A stretch of 64,000 nt of DNA from Eutypa lata (GCA_022661535.1 JAKULF010000012.1:1178001-1242000); one strand, 5' to 3'; shown: positions 35,225 through 46,859, counted from the first letter of the stretch. Translations and numbers: made by a program. The notes: a model not told the origin generated them from the letters alone.

Positions 35225-36429
35225 ATGTTCCTCACGATCCGCAACCTCGCCGCGGCCTTGCTGCTGCTGCTATCCGGCACGCCGGCGTCGGCGTTCACGA
35301 ACCCGATCCGCCAGCCGGGCGGCAGCGACCCGCACGTCTCGTACTCGGACGGGTACTACTACCTGATGACGACGACGTGGACGGACGTGCAGATCGCGCG
35401 GTCGGCGACGGTCGAAGGGCTCAAGACGGCCGAGAAGAAGGTCGTCTACGCCACCGACGAGGCCAACCGCTGCTGCAACGTCTGGGCCCCCGAGGTCCAC
35501 TACCTCGACGGCGCCTGGTACGTCTACTACACCGCCGGCAATGCCGATGATCTGGATGGCCAGAACTTGCATGTTCTGCAGGGTGCGTGGTTTGCTTTTA
35601 CTTTTACTTTTTACTTTTCTTGCTTTGTTCTGCTCTGCGTTACATTTCCCGAGTATGCTGGGTTGGGGGGAAGGGAGGGTGGGATAGATGGAGGGGGGGA
35701 AGTGTTGATAGAATGATCTGAACGAGCGTGAAGCATAAGAATCATAAATATAGTATTCGGTTGATTCATCCATTCAATTCACATATTAACAAACCACCCA
35801 CAGGCGGCGCAACCCCCTGGGACGATTTCACATACGCAGGGCAGCTGACGAGCGCATGGTCCATCGACGGGACGATAATGCGATTCAATGACTGGGGCAA
35901 CTACCTGGCGTACTCGTGCTTCAACGGAGTAGAGTACCAATCGCTGTGCATGCAGAAGCTGGGAGACGACAACGTCTCCCTGGAGGGATCGATCGGGGTG
36001 ATATCGCAGCCGACGGAGTCGTGGGAGCAGAGCGGGACGCCGGTCAACGAGGGGCCCGCGGGGCTCTACCTCGACGGCAAGACGTACGTGGTGTACTCGG
36101 CCAACTACTGCTGGACGCCGGACTACTGCCTGGCGTCGCTGGTATGGGACGGCGCCACGGACCCGATCCAGGCCGCGGCCTGGACCAAGTCCGACGGCTG
36201 CCTCTTCTCGAGCGCCAACGGGAACTACGGCACCGGCCACAACAGCTTCTTCCAGAGCCCCGACGGCTCCCAGACCTGGAACGCCTACCACGCCACGTCC
36301 AACAGTGCCGGCGCCTGCGACGATAGCCGCTATACCATGATTCAGGTCATGGGCGCGGCTTCCGATGGCTCGCCCGACTTTGGGACCTCGGTTGCTTTTG
36401 ACTTCGATGCTACGGAGCCGAGTTCTTGA
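35225..36429 (+). CDS. Secreted glycoside hydrolase family 43 enzyme
   Basis: Two exons, 35225-35582 and 35804-36429, give 327 aa; the 221-nt intron (GTGCGT...CCCACAG) splits a Gly codon. A signal peptide (residues 1-23, LAAALLLLLSGTPASA) indicates secretion. The mature enzyme begins with FTNPIRQPGGSDPHVSY, where Asp35 would be the catalytic base of the five-bladed beta-propeller. NVWAPEVHYLDGAWYVYYTA follows, then NEGPAGLYLDGKTYVVYSA, which would carry the general acid Glu, and GHNSFFQSPDG. These are hallmarks of GH43 alpha-L-arabinofuranosidase, arabinanase or xylosidase enzymes that attack plant cell-wall side chains. I cannot fix the subfamily. Cys pairs (CC in NRCCNVW and several more) suggest disulfides. 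The intron is long enough to leave a misleading open frame through its 3' half. Confidence 0.9.
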
Positions 36430-37476
36430 TTTGGGCGGGGGTTGGGGGGTTTGTGGTTTTGATGATGGCTTCCTTCTTGACATATGGCCGTTGTGTGAAG
36501 TTATGTTCTACGTACATATATTCATTGTAGGATAGTATATAAATGCGTGAGTTGCCTTGGACCTAGTAAGCATCGAAGTATGTATGGAACATGGAAATAT
36601 GCCGGTTTTTTTGAGACAATGCAAACTACTTAAGTAGGTAGGGACACACACCGGGTACCTATGCATAAACATCGAGTCGAATTCAAGGGACAAAGATCTC
36701 TCACTATTCAACCACGATTGAGCCCTCGGCTGCGGTATTGTAATCCCATAACTACTGGAGTCAGAATATTGAAAGGAGGCACGGACATAGCTGTATTTGC
36801 ATGCCGTCAATGGAACACAAAGAGATCATGTTTGCCTAAAACTACCACAGTAGTAGTGCTAGTGATGATCTGGCTCAGTTCAAAGCAAGCCCTGCGTATC
36901 CCTAAGAATGATGGCTGAGCTCCATAGGATATCTCAATATGTACCTATCCAAATTGTGTCTCGGTTCCCTCTTACGGTTACACGATGACTCTATCAAGAG
37001 CATTTCCATCAAAACTATGACAGAGTAAGGGAGTAGATCAAAGCATTATACGGATGAGAGTATACACGGAGGGGCCAAGACCAGGAGAGTTTGAAGGTTT
37101 AGTATATTAAGTGGCAATGCAAGAGTGATATCATAAAAGCGCCTAACTCCAGACCTCATGCAGAACCGTCGAGCCGACAGACTTGGCTCTGTTTACTGCT
37201 ACCATGATCTCATTCGATGAGTACTCAAGAGGAAGAAAGGGGGGGGAGGGGGAGGATGCAATGATCCGCATCCGCATCCGCATCTCGAACCCAATTCAGA
37301 ACGCCACAAAATGCTAACTGGAAGAATCATAACGGCATCGAATATTTGGGAGTTGTCGGCAGATGGAGGATAGACAAAACCAGATGTTGTTTGTCGAGGA
37401 CCAAGCAGATCCAGTGGAACCATTGAACCATCATCTCCTGCCTGGCCCCTGTCGTTCTTTTCCCTTTCTCGCTTCC
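36430..37476. other. 3' intergenic region between convergent GH43 and UBC1 genes
   Basis: No coding sequence recognised. A GGGGGGGAGGGGGAGG run lies near 37239-37254, and three copies of a CCGCAT hexamer near 37267-37284. Confidence 0.55.
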
Positions 37477-38397
37477 TCAGGGCTCTCCCAGAAGTCGAGC
37501 GGTGATGTCTCCCATGTAAGCTTCCTCGAGGATATAGTCGATGCCATCGTTCTTATCGATGCCGACGAACATAAATGCCTCTACAACTCGTTCGATATCA
37601 AATCCCATGTTGACAAACCGGTCGATTAGATCCTTGTTGTAACCCTGGTATCTATAATATCCCCAGTCAGTTACCACGTCTATATTCTCCTAAGCTAACC
37701 CCGGGGGGGAAGGGGAGCTTGAAGGTTCGTTCTCAATGACATTTTCTTGGTGACATACCTGTTCTCATCGACTGTCTGAGGTGTCTGTTGGATGCCAGAT
37801 CTAGGCTGGACCGACTGGAAGGTAGGATTACGGGGTGCACCAGCATATTGGACGGCCCACTCGTGTGCTTTCTTGTTGAAGGCAGGAGGATCGGTCATCA
37901 TCATCTTAGCTACCTCGGCGTCCTGGGGATCCTTCGGTTCGGGGCTCTCGAACAGGGACTGAAGCGATAGGAGGGTAGACTTGATGGTCAGAACAGGGGA
38001 CCAAGCCGTGCTCAAAGTATCCAGACAAATCGCGCCCTACAACATTGGAATATAGAGGTTAGTCTGTATACAGGCCGGGGTAGTCGGATATGTCTCGTCG
38101 CAATATAAGAAGGGAGATGGGCCAATCACGTACGGTTTGACTGCTGATGTTCGGATGCCAGACCTTGGTGTCGAACTTCATGATGGGGGGTCGGAAGGGA
38201 TATTCGGTGGGGATCTTAACGTCAACGACGAATTTGCCTCCCTCGTACGGCGTACCAGGTGGACCGGTAATGCTGGCCTTGAGATGTGTCAAGTCGGCGT
38301 TGACATCGGCAGGCTGGGCGGTGATGTGAGAAACGGAGGCATCAGCTTGAATATCGGCCAACTCCTTAGCCACACGACGAAGTCGGTTACTAGCCAT
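37477..38397 (-). CDS. UBC1: Ubiquitin-conjugating enzyme E2 Ubc1 (E2-K) with C-terminal UBA domain
   Basis: Minus-strand exons 38397-38134, 38036-37759 and 37651-37477 encode 238 aa. The UBC fold spans residues about 1-150: ITGPPGTPYEGGKFVVDV, YPFRPPIMKFDTKVWHPNIS and the active-site Cys92 in GAICLDTLSTAWSP. The HPN-to-Cys block is completed exactly at the first splice. The last exon encodes a UBA domain (LIDRFVNMGFDIERVVEAF...GIDYILEEA, residues about 187-230), the hallmark of the Ubc1/E2-25K group. These enzymes extend Lys48-linked chains, for example with the anaphase-promoting complex in budding yeast. Introns are 97 and 107 nt. It lies divergent from ELP3, about 1.5 kb away. Confidence 0.96.
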
Positions 38398-39871
38398 GTT
38401 TTTTTGATAGATGATGTCGAATCGTATGGTATGGTATATTTATTTAAGAAATAGCAAAAACGTTCGTTAAGAGTATGCCCGTCGAGGGACAAACGGGAAA
38501 GCGGAAGAGTAGTTCGTCGAGACGGTTTGGTTGGGTTGGGTTGGGGCTGATGGGGAGGGAAACGCTTTAGTTAAATGCTTGCATGAAAGATAGTAGTTAT
38601 CTATCTAGCAAGCAAGGCGAGGCAAGGCAAGACAAGCAAATAGCAAGCAAAATAATGGCAAGGTCCAAGGACGACAGCGCTAATGGCGGGGTTTTAACTA
38701 CGTATATGCATATGTATAGTACGGAATGATGAAGTGCAAAAGTGATCAAAGTTGTGGCCATGCAAACTAAGGAAAGTGAGAACAAGTTTTATGAATCAGA
38801 CTTGTTTTGGGTTCCGCAACGTAACGAATGATGGTTGGCAGAATTTGAAGGTTTTTGCATGGACAGCCAGCCAGCCCAGCCTTTGTTGCTGATTGAGGTT
38901 CAGTCAGCCCCGCGTCTGCAAATCTGCAGGTCTGCGAGTTGTGGTCACTTTTACAGGCATGACACTGGCAACTGAGCGGATTCGGGTTGGGTTAGGTACA
39001 ACATGGTTACGTAGTATGCATACATGTATGTAGTTAGATACATATGTAAATAAAAGGGGGTAGAAACAGCCTCAACTGTATCGAGTAGACCGAGGTAGCA
39101 GGCAGGCTATAACTACACGAGCAACTATAACTCATAACGTTAACTGTAATGTACCGTATCTTCCTTCTAAAGGACCAACTCGAATCGCCAACTTCAGGAA
39201 CATACATAGTCACCTAGTATATACCTAGGTAGCAGACTAAATAGGATTCTTAGCAGTCCATCAATATAGGTACTCATGTCCAAGCCATTGTATCGCGGGG
39301 TTTCTCACGTGACGTAATGGGGCCTCTCTGCCTCTACATATGATATGGACGGTCATGACGAGGCGCATGTGATTGCTCAGATTGACATCGAATATTACCC
39401 CTCCTCCCTCCAGCTGTTACAGATTTGCATAGCAGCATACCTACTGTAGGCTGAGTAGCATATGAAATGTTTCACTCAACAATGAGATATATGAGATACT
39501 GCACTCTTACAAAAGCCATGATTACATTCTAAGGTGATGATATCTTTGGATTGGTGCAACTACCAGGGTTTGTTTTTCCCCTCTATGTATGAAGAAGTGG
39601 CCTCCATACAGTGTGAAAATTGTACATACAATACTAACTACATAACTAACTCCCGCTATGATGTGGGGGTATCCAGCGCTAAAAGTTCCTTACTTTTGCC
39701 CCTCCATCATTGGACTAAATTTTCAGATCCTGGCCTGGGGATCCCAACTGATAGATAGAGACATCCCACTTGACCTCATTGTCTACCTACATCTGTTAAT
39801 TCTCAGTTTCAACTATCATAGAGGCACAGAATCGCACTCCATCTCGCAGAAACACATATGAAACACCCGAG
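38398..39871. promoter_or_regulatory. divergent intergenic region of UBC1 and ELP3
   Basis: Contains both promoters; no exon recognised. GGTTGGGTTGGGTTGGGG repeats lie near 38528-38545, and AAGCAAGGCGAGGCAAGGCAAGAC near 38611-38634. A reduplicated CTGCAAATCTGCAGGTCTGC string lies near 38915-38934. Confidence 0.5.
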
Positions 39872-41599
39872 ATGTCTACCACAACTACGATGACAACCAC
39901 AGTCCGGAAGAAGGATGCCAATGCTAACCTTCTTCCGGAAAACGAGCGATTCATACGATGCTGTGCCGACATTGCGAATGCCCTCATCGAGGATTATGAA
40001 GCCACCAAAGACCCCAAGAATCCGAAGCGCGATATAAACCTCAATAGTCTACGGACCAAGCTATCAAGGAAACACAAGCTATCCAATATCCCACCCCTGA
40101 CTGCCATCATTGCTGCCATTCCCGAGCATTACAAGAAATACATCCTACCCAAGCTTGTCGCCAAGCCCATCCGAACATCTTCTGGTATCGCCGTTGTCGC
40201 TGTCATGTGCAAGCCCCATCGATGTCCTCATATCGCCTACACCGGTAATATTTGTGTATACTGCCCAGGTGGTCCTGATTCCGACTTCGAATATAGTACA
40301 CAATCATATACTGGATACGAGCCGACATCTATGCGAGCTATCCGAGCTCGCTATGACCCCTTCGAACAAGCCCGAGGTCGTGTTGATCAACTCAAGTCTC
40401 TCGGTCACTCGGTTGACAAGGTCGAATACATCATCATGGGAGGCACATTCATGTCTCTCCCTGAGCCCTACCGAGACGAGTTCATTTCACAACTGCACAA
40501 TGCTCTCAGTGGATACCAAACATCCAACGTAGATGAGGCTGTGGAGGCTGGCGAAATGAGCAATATAAAGTGTGTGGGAATCACCATTGAAACCAGACCA
40601 GATTATTGCCTACAACCACACCTATCCAGCATGCTGCGCTATGGTTGTACTCGATTAGAAGTCGGAGTCCAGTCACTCTACGAGGATGTAGCGCGAGATA
40701 CCAACCGAGGACATACTGTTGCCGCTGTCGCTGAGACATTTTGTATAGCAAAAGATGCTGGATATAAGGTGGTATCTCACATGATGCCCGACTTGCCCAA
40801 CGTGGGCATGGAACGCGACCTAGACCAGTTTCGAGAATATTTCGAGAACCCGGCATTTCGAACCGACGGACTTAAGATCTACCCTACACTTGTCATTAGA
40901 GGTACTGGTCTCTACGAGCTATGGCGTACTGGCCGGTATCAGAATTACACGCCAAATGCGCTCATCGATATTGTTGCCAGGATTCTCGCCTTGGTTCCGC
41001 CTTGGACCCGAATCTACCGAGTCCAGAGAGATATTCCCATGCCTCTAGTTACGTCTGGCGTGGAAAATGGTAACTTGAGAGAGCTAGCTCTCGCCCGTAT
41101 GAAGGACTTTGGCACGACTTGTCGAGATGTCAGGACGCGCGAGGTTGGCGTGAACGAGGTCAAGAACAAAATCCGACCGAATCAAATCGAACTTGTCAGA
41201 CGAGACTACACGGCCAACGGTGGATGGGAAACCTTCCTGGCGTACGAGGACCCGAAGCAGGACATATTGGTAGCCTTGCTACGGCTGCGCAAGTGCACAC
41301 AGAAGTACACGTACCGGGAGGAGCTCATCGGCCAACAGACCAGTCTCGTCCGTGAGCTACACGTCTACGGCACCGCCGTCCCCGTCCACGCGAGGGACCC
41401 CAAGAAGTTCCAGCACCAAGGTTTCGGAACCCTGCTCATGGAAGAAGCGGAGAGAATCGCCCGTGACGAGCATGGCAGTGTCAAGATCAGCGTTATCAGT
41501 GGTGTGGGAGTTAGGAGTTACTACAAGAAGCTGGGCTATTGGCTTGATGGCCCTTATATGAGCAAGTGGCTCGATGGACGACCGCAACCGCAATCATGA
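39872..41599 (+). CDS. ELP3: Elongator complex catalytic subunit Elp3
   Basis: A single exon of 575 aa, the family's usual size. Elp3 is the catalytic subunit of Elongator, which makes the cm5U34 family of tRNA wobble modifications using acetyl-CoA and a radical-SAM core. The N-terminus binds tRNA. The iron-sulfur cluster Cys are Cys118, Cys128 and Cys131 in [17 protein letters not shown], followed by [15 protein letters not shown]. The radical-SAM domain continues through [14 protein letters not shown] and [11 protein letters not shown]. The C-terminal GNAT acetyltransferase domain has the acetyl-CoA loop [14 protein letters not shown] (from His515) and ends with YKKLGY. The gene is intronless while most neighbours have introns. 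The start ATG follows in-frame stops and is supported by length. Confidence 0.98.
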   Translation: MSTTTTMTTTVRKKDANANLLPENERFIRCCADIANALIEDYEATKDPKNPKRDINLNSLRTKLSRKHKLSNIPPLTAIIAAIPEHYKKYILPKLVAKPIRTSSGIAVVAVMCKPHRCPHIAYTGNICVYCPGGPDSDFEYSTQSYTGYEPTSMRAIRARYDPFEQARGRVDQLKSLGHSVDKVEYIIMGGTFMSLPEPYRDEFISQLHNALSGYQTSNVDEAVEAGEMSNIKCVGITIETRPDYCLQPHLSSMLRYGCTRLEVGVQSLYEDVARDTNRGHTVAAVAETFCIAKDAGYKVVSHMMPDLPNVGMERDLDQFREYFENPAFRTDGLKIYPTLVIRGTGLYELWRTGRYQNYTPNALIDIVARILALVPPWTRIYRVQRDIPMPLVTSGVENGNLRELALARMKDFGTTCRDVRTREVGVNEVKNKIRPNQIELVRRDYTANGGWETFLAYEDPKQDILVALLRLRKCTQKYTYREELIGQQTSLVRELHVYGTAVPVHARDPKKFQHQGFGTLLMEEAERIARDEHGSVKISVISGVGVRSYYKKLGYWLDGPYMSKWLDGRPQPQS

Positions 41600-41706
41600 A
41601 GTCCTTGAGGGTTGCGCCTCCAACGCCGTCTTGAGTCTTCTCCGGGTTCTACGATGCTAAGCGAACGGGTCGTGTTTCTGACATGGATTCGTAATCATAA
41701 TCACCT

Positions 41707-42400
41707 TCTAGGCTGAAGAGGCAACACTCATCGCTTCATCTGTCGCCGCGCGAAAAGCTCTGTTCGATTCAGGTCACAGTGTATGCTTGGATGGATCTTT
41801 GGTATGACAAGCTGTACCCCTCTTATTGCGACTGCAGAGGCGGACATACCTCGCGAGTCTGTCACTTCCCGGGTTCTTGATGTCGGGCTCAACCTCGTTC
41901 CATCCTGAGAATCGGATTCTAGTTCCACGACGGCCCAGAGGCTCGTCGTCCGCTAGATAAAGTTTCGCCTGAGCAGAATAGGCGGTGTGAGCCATAGCTA
42001 GTGGGCACTGCTGTCCTAACCCTTGTTCGAGCAAAGCGAAGATGTCCTTGGAATGCAGTACAGCCCTCCAGTTGACTAAACCCCATTCTTAATTCGTCCA
42101 GCTCGACCTCTTGCCGTCAATAGACGTCTCGCAGGTTGTACTACAGTTATGCTGGTCAGCAGTTGAGTCAACAGGGACTCCAGGCAGCCCAGGCAGCCCA
42201 GGCAGCCCAAGACATTTGGCATTCAGGCATCGAGTCTCCAAAAATGCCATCTCATCAACTCGTACTTCAGATGAACTTGCTTGTACACAGTGATCTCAAG
42301 TTTGAAGTCGCTCGCGATCCTGAACTGCATGACTAGCCACAACACTATTCCAGACTTACCTAGTCATCTCTTGCTGGTTCATGGTGTTCATTCCCGGGTC
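41707..42400 (-). pseudogene. unidentified minus-strand gene, apparently broken or incompletely resolved
   Basis: Two exons at the 3' end look coding: 42075-41850, phase 2 in and out (NWRAVLHSKDIF, AYSAQAKLYLADDEPLGRRG, IRFSGWNEVEPDIKNPG), spliced by GTATGT...GAATCGAACAG to 41758-41707 (AFRAATDEAMSVASSA, stop). Upstream, two more stretches resemble exons: 42400-42360 (DPGMNTMNQQEMT, GTAAGT donor) and 42319-42223 (IASDFKLEITVYKQ, HLKYELMRWHFWRLD). The latter hits a TGA and its phase does not match the 3' exons. A still earlier MLQAFEGFVAHRQR stretch near 42470-42430 ends in TAA where a donor would be expected. I do not recognise the family. It may be a pseudogene, or a real gene whose middle I cannot splice. 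It is convergent with ELP3. Confidence 0.4.
42181..42207. repeat. 9-bp tandem repeat, 3 copies of CAGGCAGCC
   Basis: Three exact tandem copies of CAGGCAGCC, keeping frames open on both strands. It lies between the upstream and downstream halves of the broken minus-strand gene, and may be one of the changes that disturbed it. Confidence 0.95.
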
Positions 42401-43255
42401 CTATAGTGTGGAAGTAGGTTCTATGTTCTACTTAGCGCTGCCTGTGGGCAACGAACCCCTCGAAGGCTTGAAGCATCTCACCCTAGGTCATTTCTAAGGT
42501 TAAAATCATTCCCGAGCACAGTGGTACTTGTTCGTGTTGATTCACTAAGTACTTAGTGGTGATGTCCATAGACCTATGATTCATGTAATTTACTATACTA
42601 TGGCATGCCATAGGCGTCGAAATATCAAGCCAAAATTTAGCTAAAGGAAGCCTCGAGATCTACAGCTACTTTTCCTGCGATGCGATACTTTGAGCCACAT
42701 AGTACATAACCACCAATGTCGCTTTGATATAGTTATACAATGATCAATGCTATTGAAGTGAGGACAGGATGTGTAGATGCATATTCTTTCAGAGATTTGA
42801 AGATGTAGAACTGTACCTTCGATCATCCCAGCTTGAACGTCTTCAAAAACTATCTCCAGAAAACCATTACACTTCGATTCCTTTTAATGAGATATTACGG
42901 AATTTTTAATGAATATATAGTATCTACGTAAGAACAATGGTATTCGGGAGTGCTAGACAGACGGTTCCGATGACAATTTAAAAGGGGGGTTGGACAGTGC
43001 TTAGAACCGTAGAAGAACTGTGGTTCTATACTACGTGTGATTGATCTCTCACATGCAGCGAAATCTACGTTAGGCACATACCTGTAATCAAGCAAACACA
43101 CGATACAACCTCCAAACGTGTCTTCTCACCAGAGAAATTCCCTTATCTAAGTAGGTAGCTCAAGGAGTTCCATCTAAACCAACAATCCCAATCATTCAGT
43201 AACAACCCAGCCAGTCTGCCAGCTAGCCAGCCAACCAGGCCCCCCCACTACAGCG
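42401..43255. other. intergenic region between the broken gene and the alpha/beta hydrolase
   Basis: Apart from the possible MLQAFEGF fragment at its left end, no coding sequence. The last 60 bases carry CCAGCCAGTCTGCCAGCTAGCCAGCC-type repeats in the leader of the hydrolase gene. Confidence 0.5.
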
Positions 43256-44275
43256 ATGCAGTACTCCCAATGCACCGCAAACGACGGCTGCACACTCGCC
43301 TACCAGACCTCGCTGCTGCCGTCAGCCATCACAGCAACTAACCCGCGCCACCGCCAAAAGACCTGCATCATCCTAATGCACGGCTTCAGCGGCTCGAGCG
43401 CCTACTTCGAGAAGAACTTCGCCGCCCTCAGCGCGACCCACCACTGGGTCGTGGCCCCGGACATGCGCGGGCACGGCCGCTCCGGTCGCTCCCGCGGCGG
43501 CTACCACGTCGCGCGTCTGGCGGCCGACCTGCGCGATCTCGTTGCGCACCTGCGCCGCGATTACGTGGGGGGTGGGGATGGGGATGGGAGAGATACGATA
43601 CGGTTCGTCCCCGTCGGCTGCTCGATCGGCGCCGCCGTGCTCTGGACTTACGTCGAGCTTTTCGGAGACGACGACTTCGCTGGTTTCGTGTTCGTGGATC
43701 AGGCGCCGTTGCAGGATCGGTCGGTTTTCGGCGGGGACGGAGATGAGAATGGGAATGGTAATGGGGACGGAGGAGCATGGGATGCATCGAAAGCGCACCG
43801 CGGCTGCTACGACGAAGCGACGACGCAAGCGGCGCAGGAGACGTGGACGCGGAACCCAGCCGCAGCGCACGCGGGGCTCGTCGCCGACTGCCTGGGGTAC
43901 CGGTTCGCTCCTGAGCCGGAACGAGGCGACGATCTGTCGGAGGAGAGGAGGGCGAGCGACGAGCGCTTCTTCGCCCAGATCAGCGCCCAGTGCGACCCGG
44001 TGTGGCTGGCGCGGCTGCTCGCCGACCACACGCGCTACGACCACCGCGAGGCGATCGAAGAAGGCGTCACGGTCCCCACCCTGGTCCTGGCTGGGAGGCG
44101 CACCGGGTGCTTTCCCCTGGAGGGCATGAGGGAGACGGTCAAGCGGGTCGAGAGGGGCCAGGGGAAGGGGTTGGCTAGGTTCGTGGTCTTCGATTCCGGA
44201 CATTGGCTTTTCTGGGAGGAGCCTGAGAGGTTTAATGGGGTTGTTGGGGAGTTTGTGGATAGTTGTACGAAGTAG
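43256..44275 (+). CDS. Alpha/beta-fold hydrolase
   Basis: A single exon of 339 aa. Canonical alpha/beta-hydrolase landmarks: the oxyanion-hole HG pair in CIILMHGFSGSSAYF, the PDMRGHGRSGRS block, the nucleophile elbow GCSIGA with Ser123, an acid candidate after the VTVPTLVLAGRRTG strand, and the catalytic His in VVFDSGHWLFWEEPERF. A low-complexity Gly/Asp/Asn insert (DGDENGNGNGDGG, about residues 161-173) and a shorter GGGDGDG loop interrupt the fold, probably as surface loops. There is no signal peptide, so it is probably cytosolic. The family includes esterases, epoxide hydrolases and haloperoxidase-like enzymes; the elbow alone does not fix the substrate. The coding region is very GC-rich, which opens long false frames on the opposite strand. 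Confidence 0.88.
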   Translation: MQYSQCTANDGCTLAYQTSLLPSAITATNPRHRQKTCIILMHGFSGSSAYFEKNFAALSATHHWVVAPDMRGHGRSGRSRGGYHVARLAADLRDLVAHLRRDYVGGGDGDGRDTIRFVPVGCSIGAAVLWTYVELFGDDDFAGFVFVDQAPLQDRSVFGGDGDENGNGNGDGGAWDASKAHRGCYDEATTQAAQETWTRNPAAAHAGLVADCLGYRFAPEPERGDDLSEERRASDERFFAQISAQCDPVWLARLLADHTRYDHREAIEEGVTVPTLVLAGRRTGCFPLEGMRETVKRVERGQGKGLARFVVFDSGHWLFWEEPERFNGVVGEFVDSCTK

Positions 44276-45137
44276 GTAGGCGGGTAGGTAGGGGGGAGGT
44301 AGGGGAGGATGGATGCTTAAGTAGAGGTAGGTCGGGTATGGTATATCTGAAGAAAGGCAGGACACAGTAGCTAGCTGAGCTATGTGGCGTGAATGTCATT
44401 TGACTTGAGACTACGACCTTATCGAAGGAGAGTTGCAGATGCTATTTAGATGCTATTTGATTTATTGTATCTACATGTAGTAGCACATTTCAAGCTTGAC
44501 AGGCAATAGTCACGGTCGAGGTCTTTAATCCTCAGGGTGCAGTGAGGCTATACGAGACTACGTAGATCAAGTTTGTCTATCAACCAGAGCAGTATCTCTT
44601 ATTACACCTCCCAAATGGCCTAAGTATCTAATAGTCATAGCATGGGATTAGCTAGGTACCTACCTACCTACCTTGATGGCATTCATGAGAATGTGATTCG
44701 GTTCTCATCGCTTCTTCCAGATACCAGTTCTGTCACTTGGGCTTACCAAAGACAAAGACTTCAGACATGGTTAGATGAACCTACCTGATTTTCAGAGGAG
44801 GACAACCGTGATTTATTATTTGTTAGCCAATCGGACTGAAGCGCTGATGCGAAATGGTTCTATAAGCCGGCCGTAGCATGTAGAACCGGGAGCAGGCAGG
44901 CAGGCAGGGCAGGGTATTGGCATTGGCATTGGAGTCACGGCGGCAATGCACGAGGATTAGGTATCAATTACCTAATAATCACTTTTCCGGCCCGTGCCCT
45001 CCCCAATCATCAGATGATGACATCTACGTAGTAGACAGATCCCTTGCTGCTATCTTCCCGACCTCTCCATCTCTCTATCTCTCTCCATATATCCATCTAA
45101 CTTTGTCTTATCATCCATCTTGCTGCCTTCCTTCGAC
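44276..45137. other. 3' intergenic region between convergent hydrolase and ATG22 genes
   Basis: Non-coding, with GTAGGTAGG/ACCTACCTACCT runs near 44275-44302 and 44654-44672 and a CAGGCAGGCAGGCAGGGCAGGG run near 44893-44914. Confidence 0.6.
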
Positions 45138-46859
45138 CTACGAGTCGGAATCGGTAGCCAACCCCAACCTAGCCTTCTCTTCTTGCAAGAAGACCTCCTG
45201 TTCCCTTGCGCTCTTCTCCAGGTCCAAAAAGATCCAGATACCCAATGCGCTGACAACACTCAAGGCGAACAAGAAATAAAACGGCGCGCTGTTGTTGCTG
45301 CCGCCCGGGGACGCATCGATGATGGCACTGCTGACCTGGGGTCCAATGAACGACGACGTCTTCCCGATGATGCTGAACAGAGAGAAGAACAGGAACTCGT
45401 GACCCCTCGGTGTGACAGACGAGATGAGGATCTGCGAGTACGAGTACCACGGGCACACAAACAAGCCGTAGAAGACCTGGTACAACCAAAACTCCCAGGC
45501 ATTGTGGAAACCAAACTTGTCCGTCCAGTTCCCAATCATGCCCCATCCGTCGAGGAGGATGATGGACACCATGACGGCGTTGAACATCGCCTTCGCACTG
45601 ACGCCCACGCGTTTTTGGATCAGCCAGAAGACGCCGATGCCGGTTCCTTGCGCCGCGATGCCCACTATCAGCAGGTATGTCAACATCAAGGTATCGTATG
45701 CGACGACGCTATTCTGTAATGTTCCGATGACTGTTACCGTCGTGTTTAGCGAATCGCCGAGCAAGAAGTATCCAGCGAGGTAGATGAGACTCTGCTTCAA
45801 GCGCCAAATCTGAGTCGCCGCCTCCCAGAGCTGCCACAGGCCGACAGTGACAATATTCATGCCGTCGGGAATCTTCAGACCGGGGCGCTTCTTCTCCAGA
45901 AAGAACCACGGAAGACCGAGAGCGACCCAGAACGCCGTCGCGACCGCGATCAGCACGCTAAGACCCCAATTGTTGGCTTCTGTGCTGTCAGTCACATGCA
46001 CACCGAACATGACGCCTACGATGACAGCAAGGATGCCCACCTCCCCAATGCTCTGGATGTAGAACGCCATGTTGCTGAGTCGGCTGCGCTCCATTTCGTC
46101 GGCAAGGTCGTACTCGACCTGCGTGATCTCCCCCTCGGCATAGGCGCTCGCGGCATCTTTCAGCCGGCGCGTATTGCGCGCTAGCGCCGGGAACGCGGCG
46201 GTCCAGTACGTCAGGGTCAGTTGGTAGCACAGCAGGCCCAGCATGTAGAGAGCCGCGGCGGCCTGCCAGTGGGCGGGCTCGTGCACGCCGAGCCAGCCGA
46301 AGCCGACGCCGTACGACAGGAGGCTGAAGACGATGAGGACCCAGCGGCGGCCGGAGCCGAAGTCGGCGTAGGCGCCGATGACGAGGAACAGGGCGGCCTG
46401 GACGGCGAAGCTGATGCCGTTGCACAGCAGCACGATCGAGTTGACGTTGCGCGGGTGGCCCCCGAAGTCCAGGAGCCCCGTGTCCTCGGGCGCCGCCTGC
46501 GCCAGCAGGTTCTGGAACGCCGTGGGCCCGAAGTTGAAGAGCGACAGCCCGTTGGCCCCGATGTAGTACGCGTACCACGTCCAGACCTCGCGTTGGGTCG
46601 TCTCCGGGATTTCAGGCGATGCGTATACGGGCGTCACGATGGTCACGGTCCCAGCGCTCGCCGTCGCCAAGACACCCCTCTTCGCGTCGTCTTCTGCAGA
46701 TACCGGTAGGCTCTTGGCGACTTCGTCGGGGTCCACGGCCGTCACCTCGGCCTCCGCTTCCGCTTCCGCTCCCGTCCCCGTCCCCATCCCCGTCGTTACC
46801 GCATCATCGTGGGGTTCCTGGGCCTGTAGGATTGACACGGTCGCTGGGTCAGCCGACAT
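45138..46859 (-). CDS. ATG22: Autophagy protein Atg22 (vacuolar amino-acid efflux, MFS-type)
   Basis: A single exon of 573 aa. Atg22 is a multi-span vacuolar membrane protein that exports amino acids released by autophagic breakdown. The diagnostic N-terminal block TTQREVWTWYAYYIGANGL and FGPTAFQNLLAQAA is present, followed by about eleven hydrophobic segments. The first transmembrane group is followed by a long loop (RRLKDAASAYAEGEITQVEYDLADEMERSRLSN), then LPWFFLEKKRPG. The C-terminal half has WGMIGNWTDKFGFHNAWEFWLYQVFYG and ends in a cytosolic tail. The first 70 residues are soluble and rich in Glu/Ala/Thr. Filamentous fungi usually have several Atg22-like paralogues, so this may be one of them rather than the sole orthologue. 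Confidence 0.9.
   Translation of the reverse strand: MSADPATVSILQAQEPHDDAVTTGMGTGTGAEAEAEAEVTAVDPDEVAKSLPVSAEDDAKRGVLATASAGTVTIVTPVYASPEIPETTQREVWTWYAYYIGANGLSLFNFGPTAFQNLLAQAAPEDTGLLDFGGHPRNVNSIVLLCNGISFAVQAALFLVIGAYADFGSGRRWVLIVFSLLSYGVGFGWLGVHEPAHWQAAAALYMLGLLCYQLTLTYWTAAFPALARNTRRLKDAASAYAEGEITQVEYDLADEMERSRLSNMAFYIQSIGEVGILAVIVGVMFGVHVTDSTEANNWGLSVLIAVATAFWVALGLPWFFLEKKRPGLKIPDGMNIVTVGLWQLWEAATQIWRLKQSLIYLAGYFLLGDSLNTTVTVIGTLQNSVVAYDTLMLTYLLIVGIAAQGTGIGVFWLIQKRVGVSAKAMFNAVMVSIILLDGWGMIGNWTDKFGFHNAWEFWLYQVFYGLFVCPWYSYSQILISSVTPRGHEFLFFSLFSIIGKTSSFIGPQVSSAIIDASPGGSNNSAPFYFLFALSVVSALGIWIFLDLEKSAREQEVFLQEEKARLGLATDSDS

Noticed and set aside
35779..36483. 234-codon minus-strand open frame opposite the GH43 gene
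   Set aside because: Antisense shadow of GC-rich exon 2; no recognisable features.
43373..44365. 330-codon open frame on the minus strand opposite the alpha/beta hydrolase
   Set aside because: It mirrors a very GC-rich coding region; composition is Arg/Pro/His-rich with no domain. The plus-strand frame has a complete hydrolase fold.
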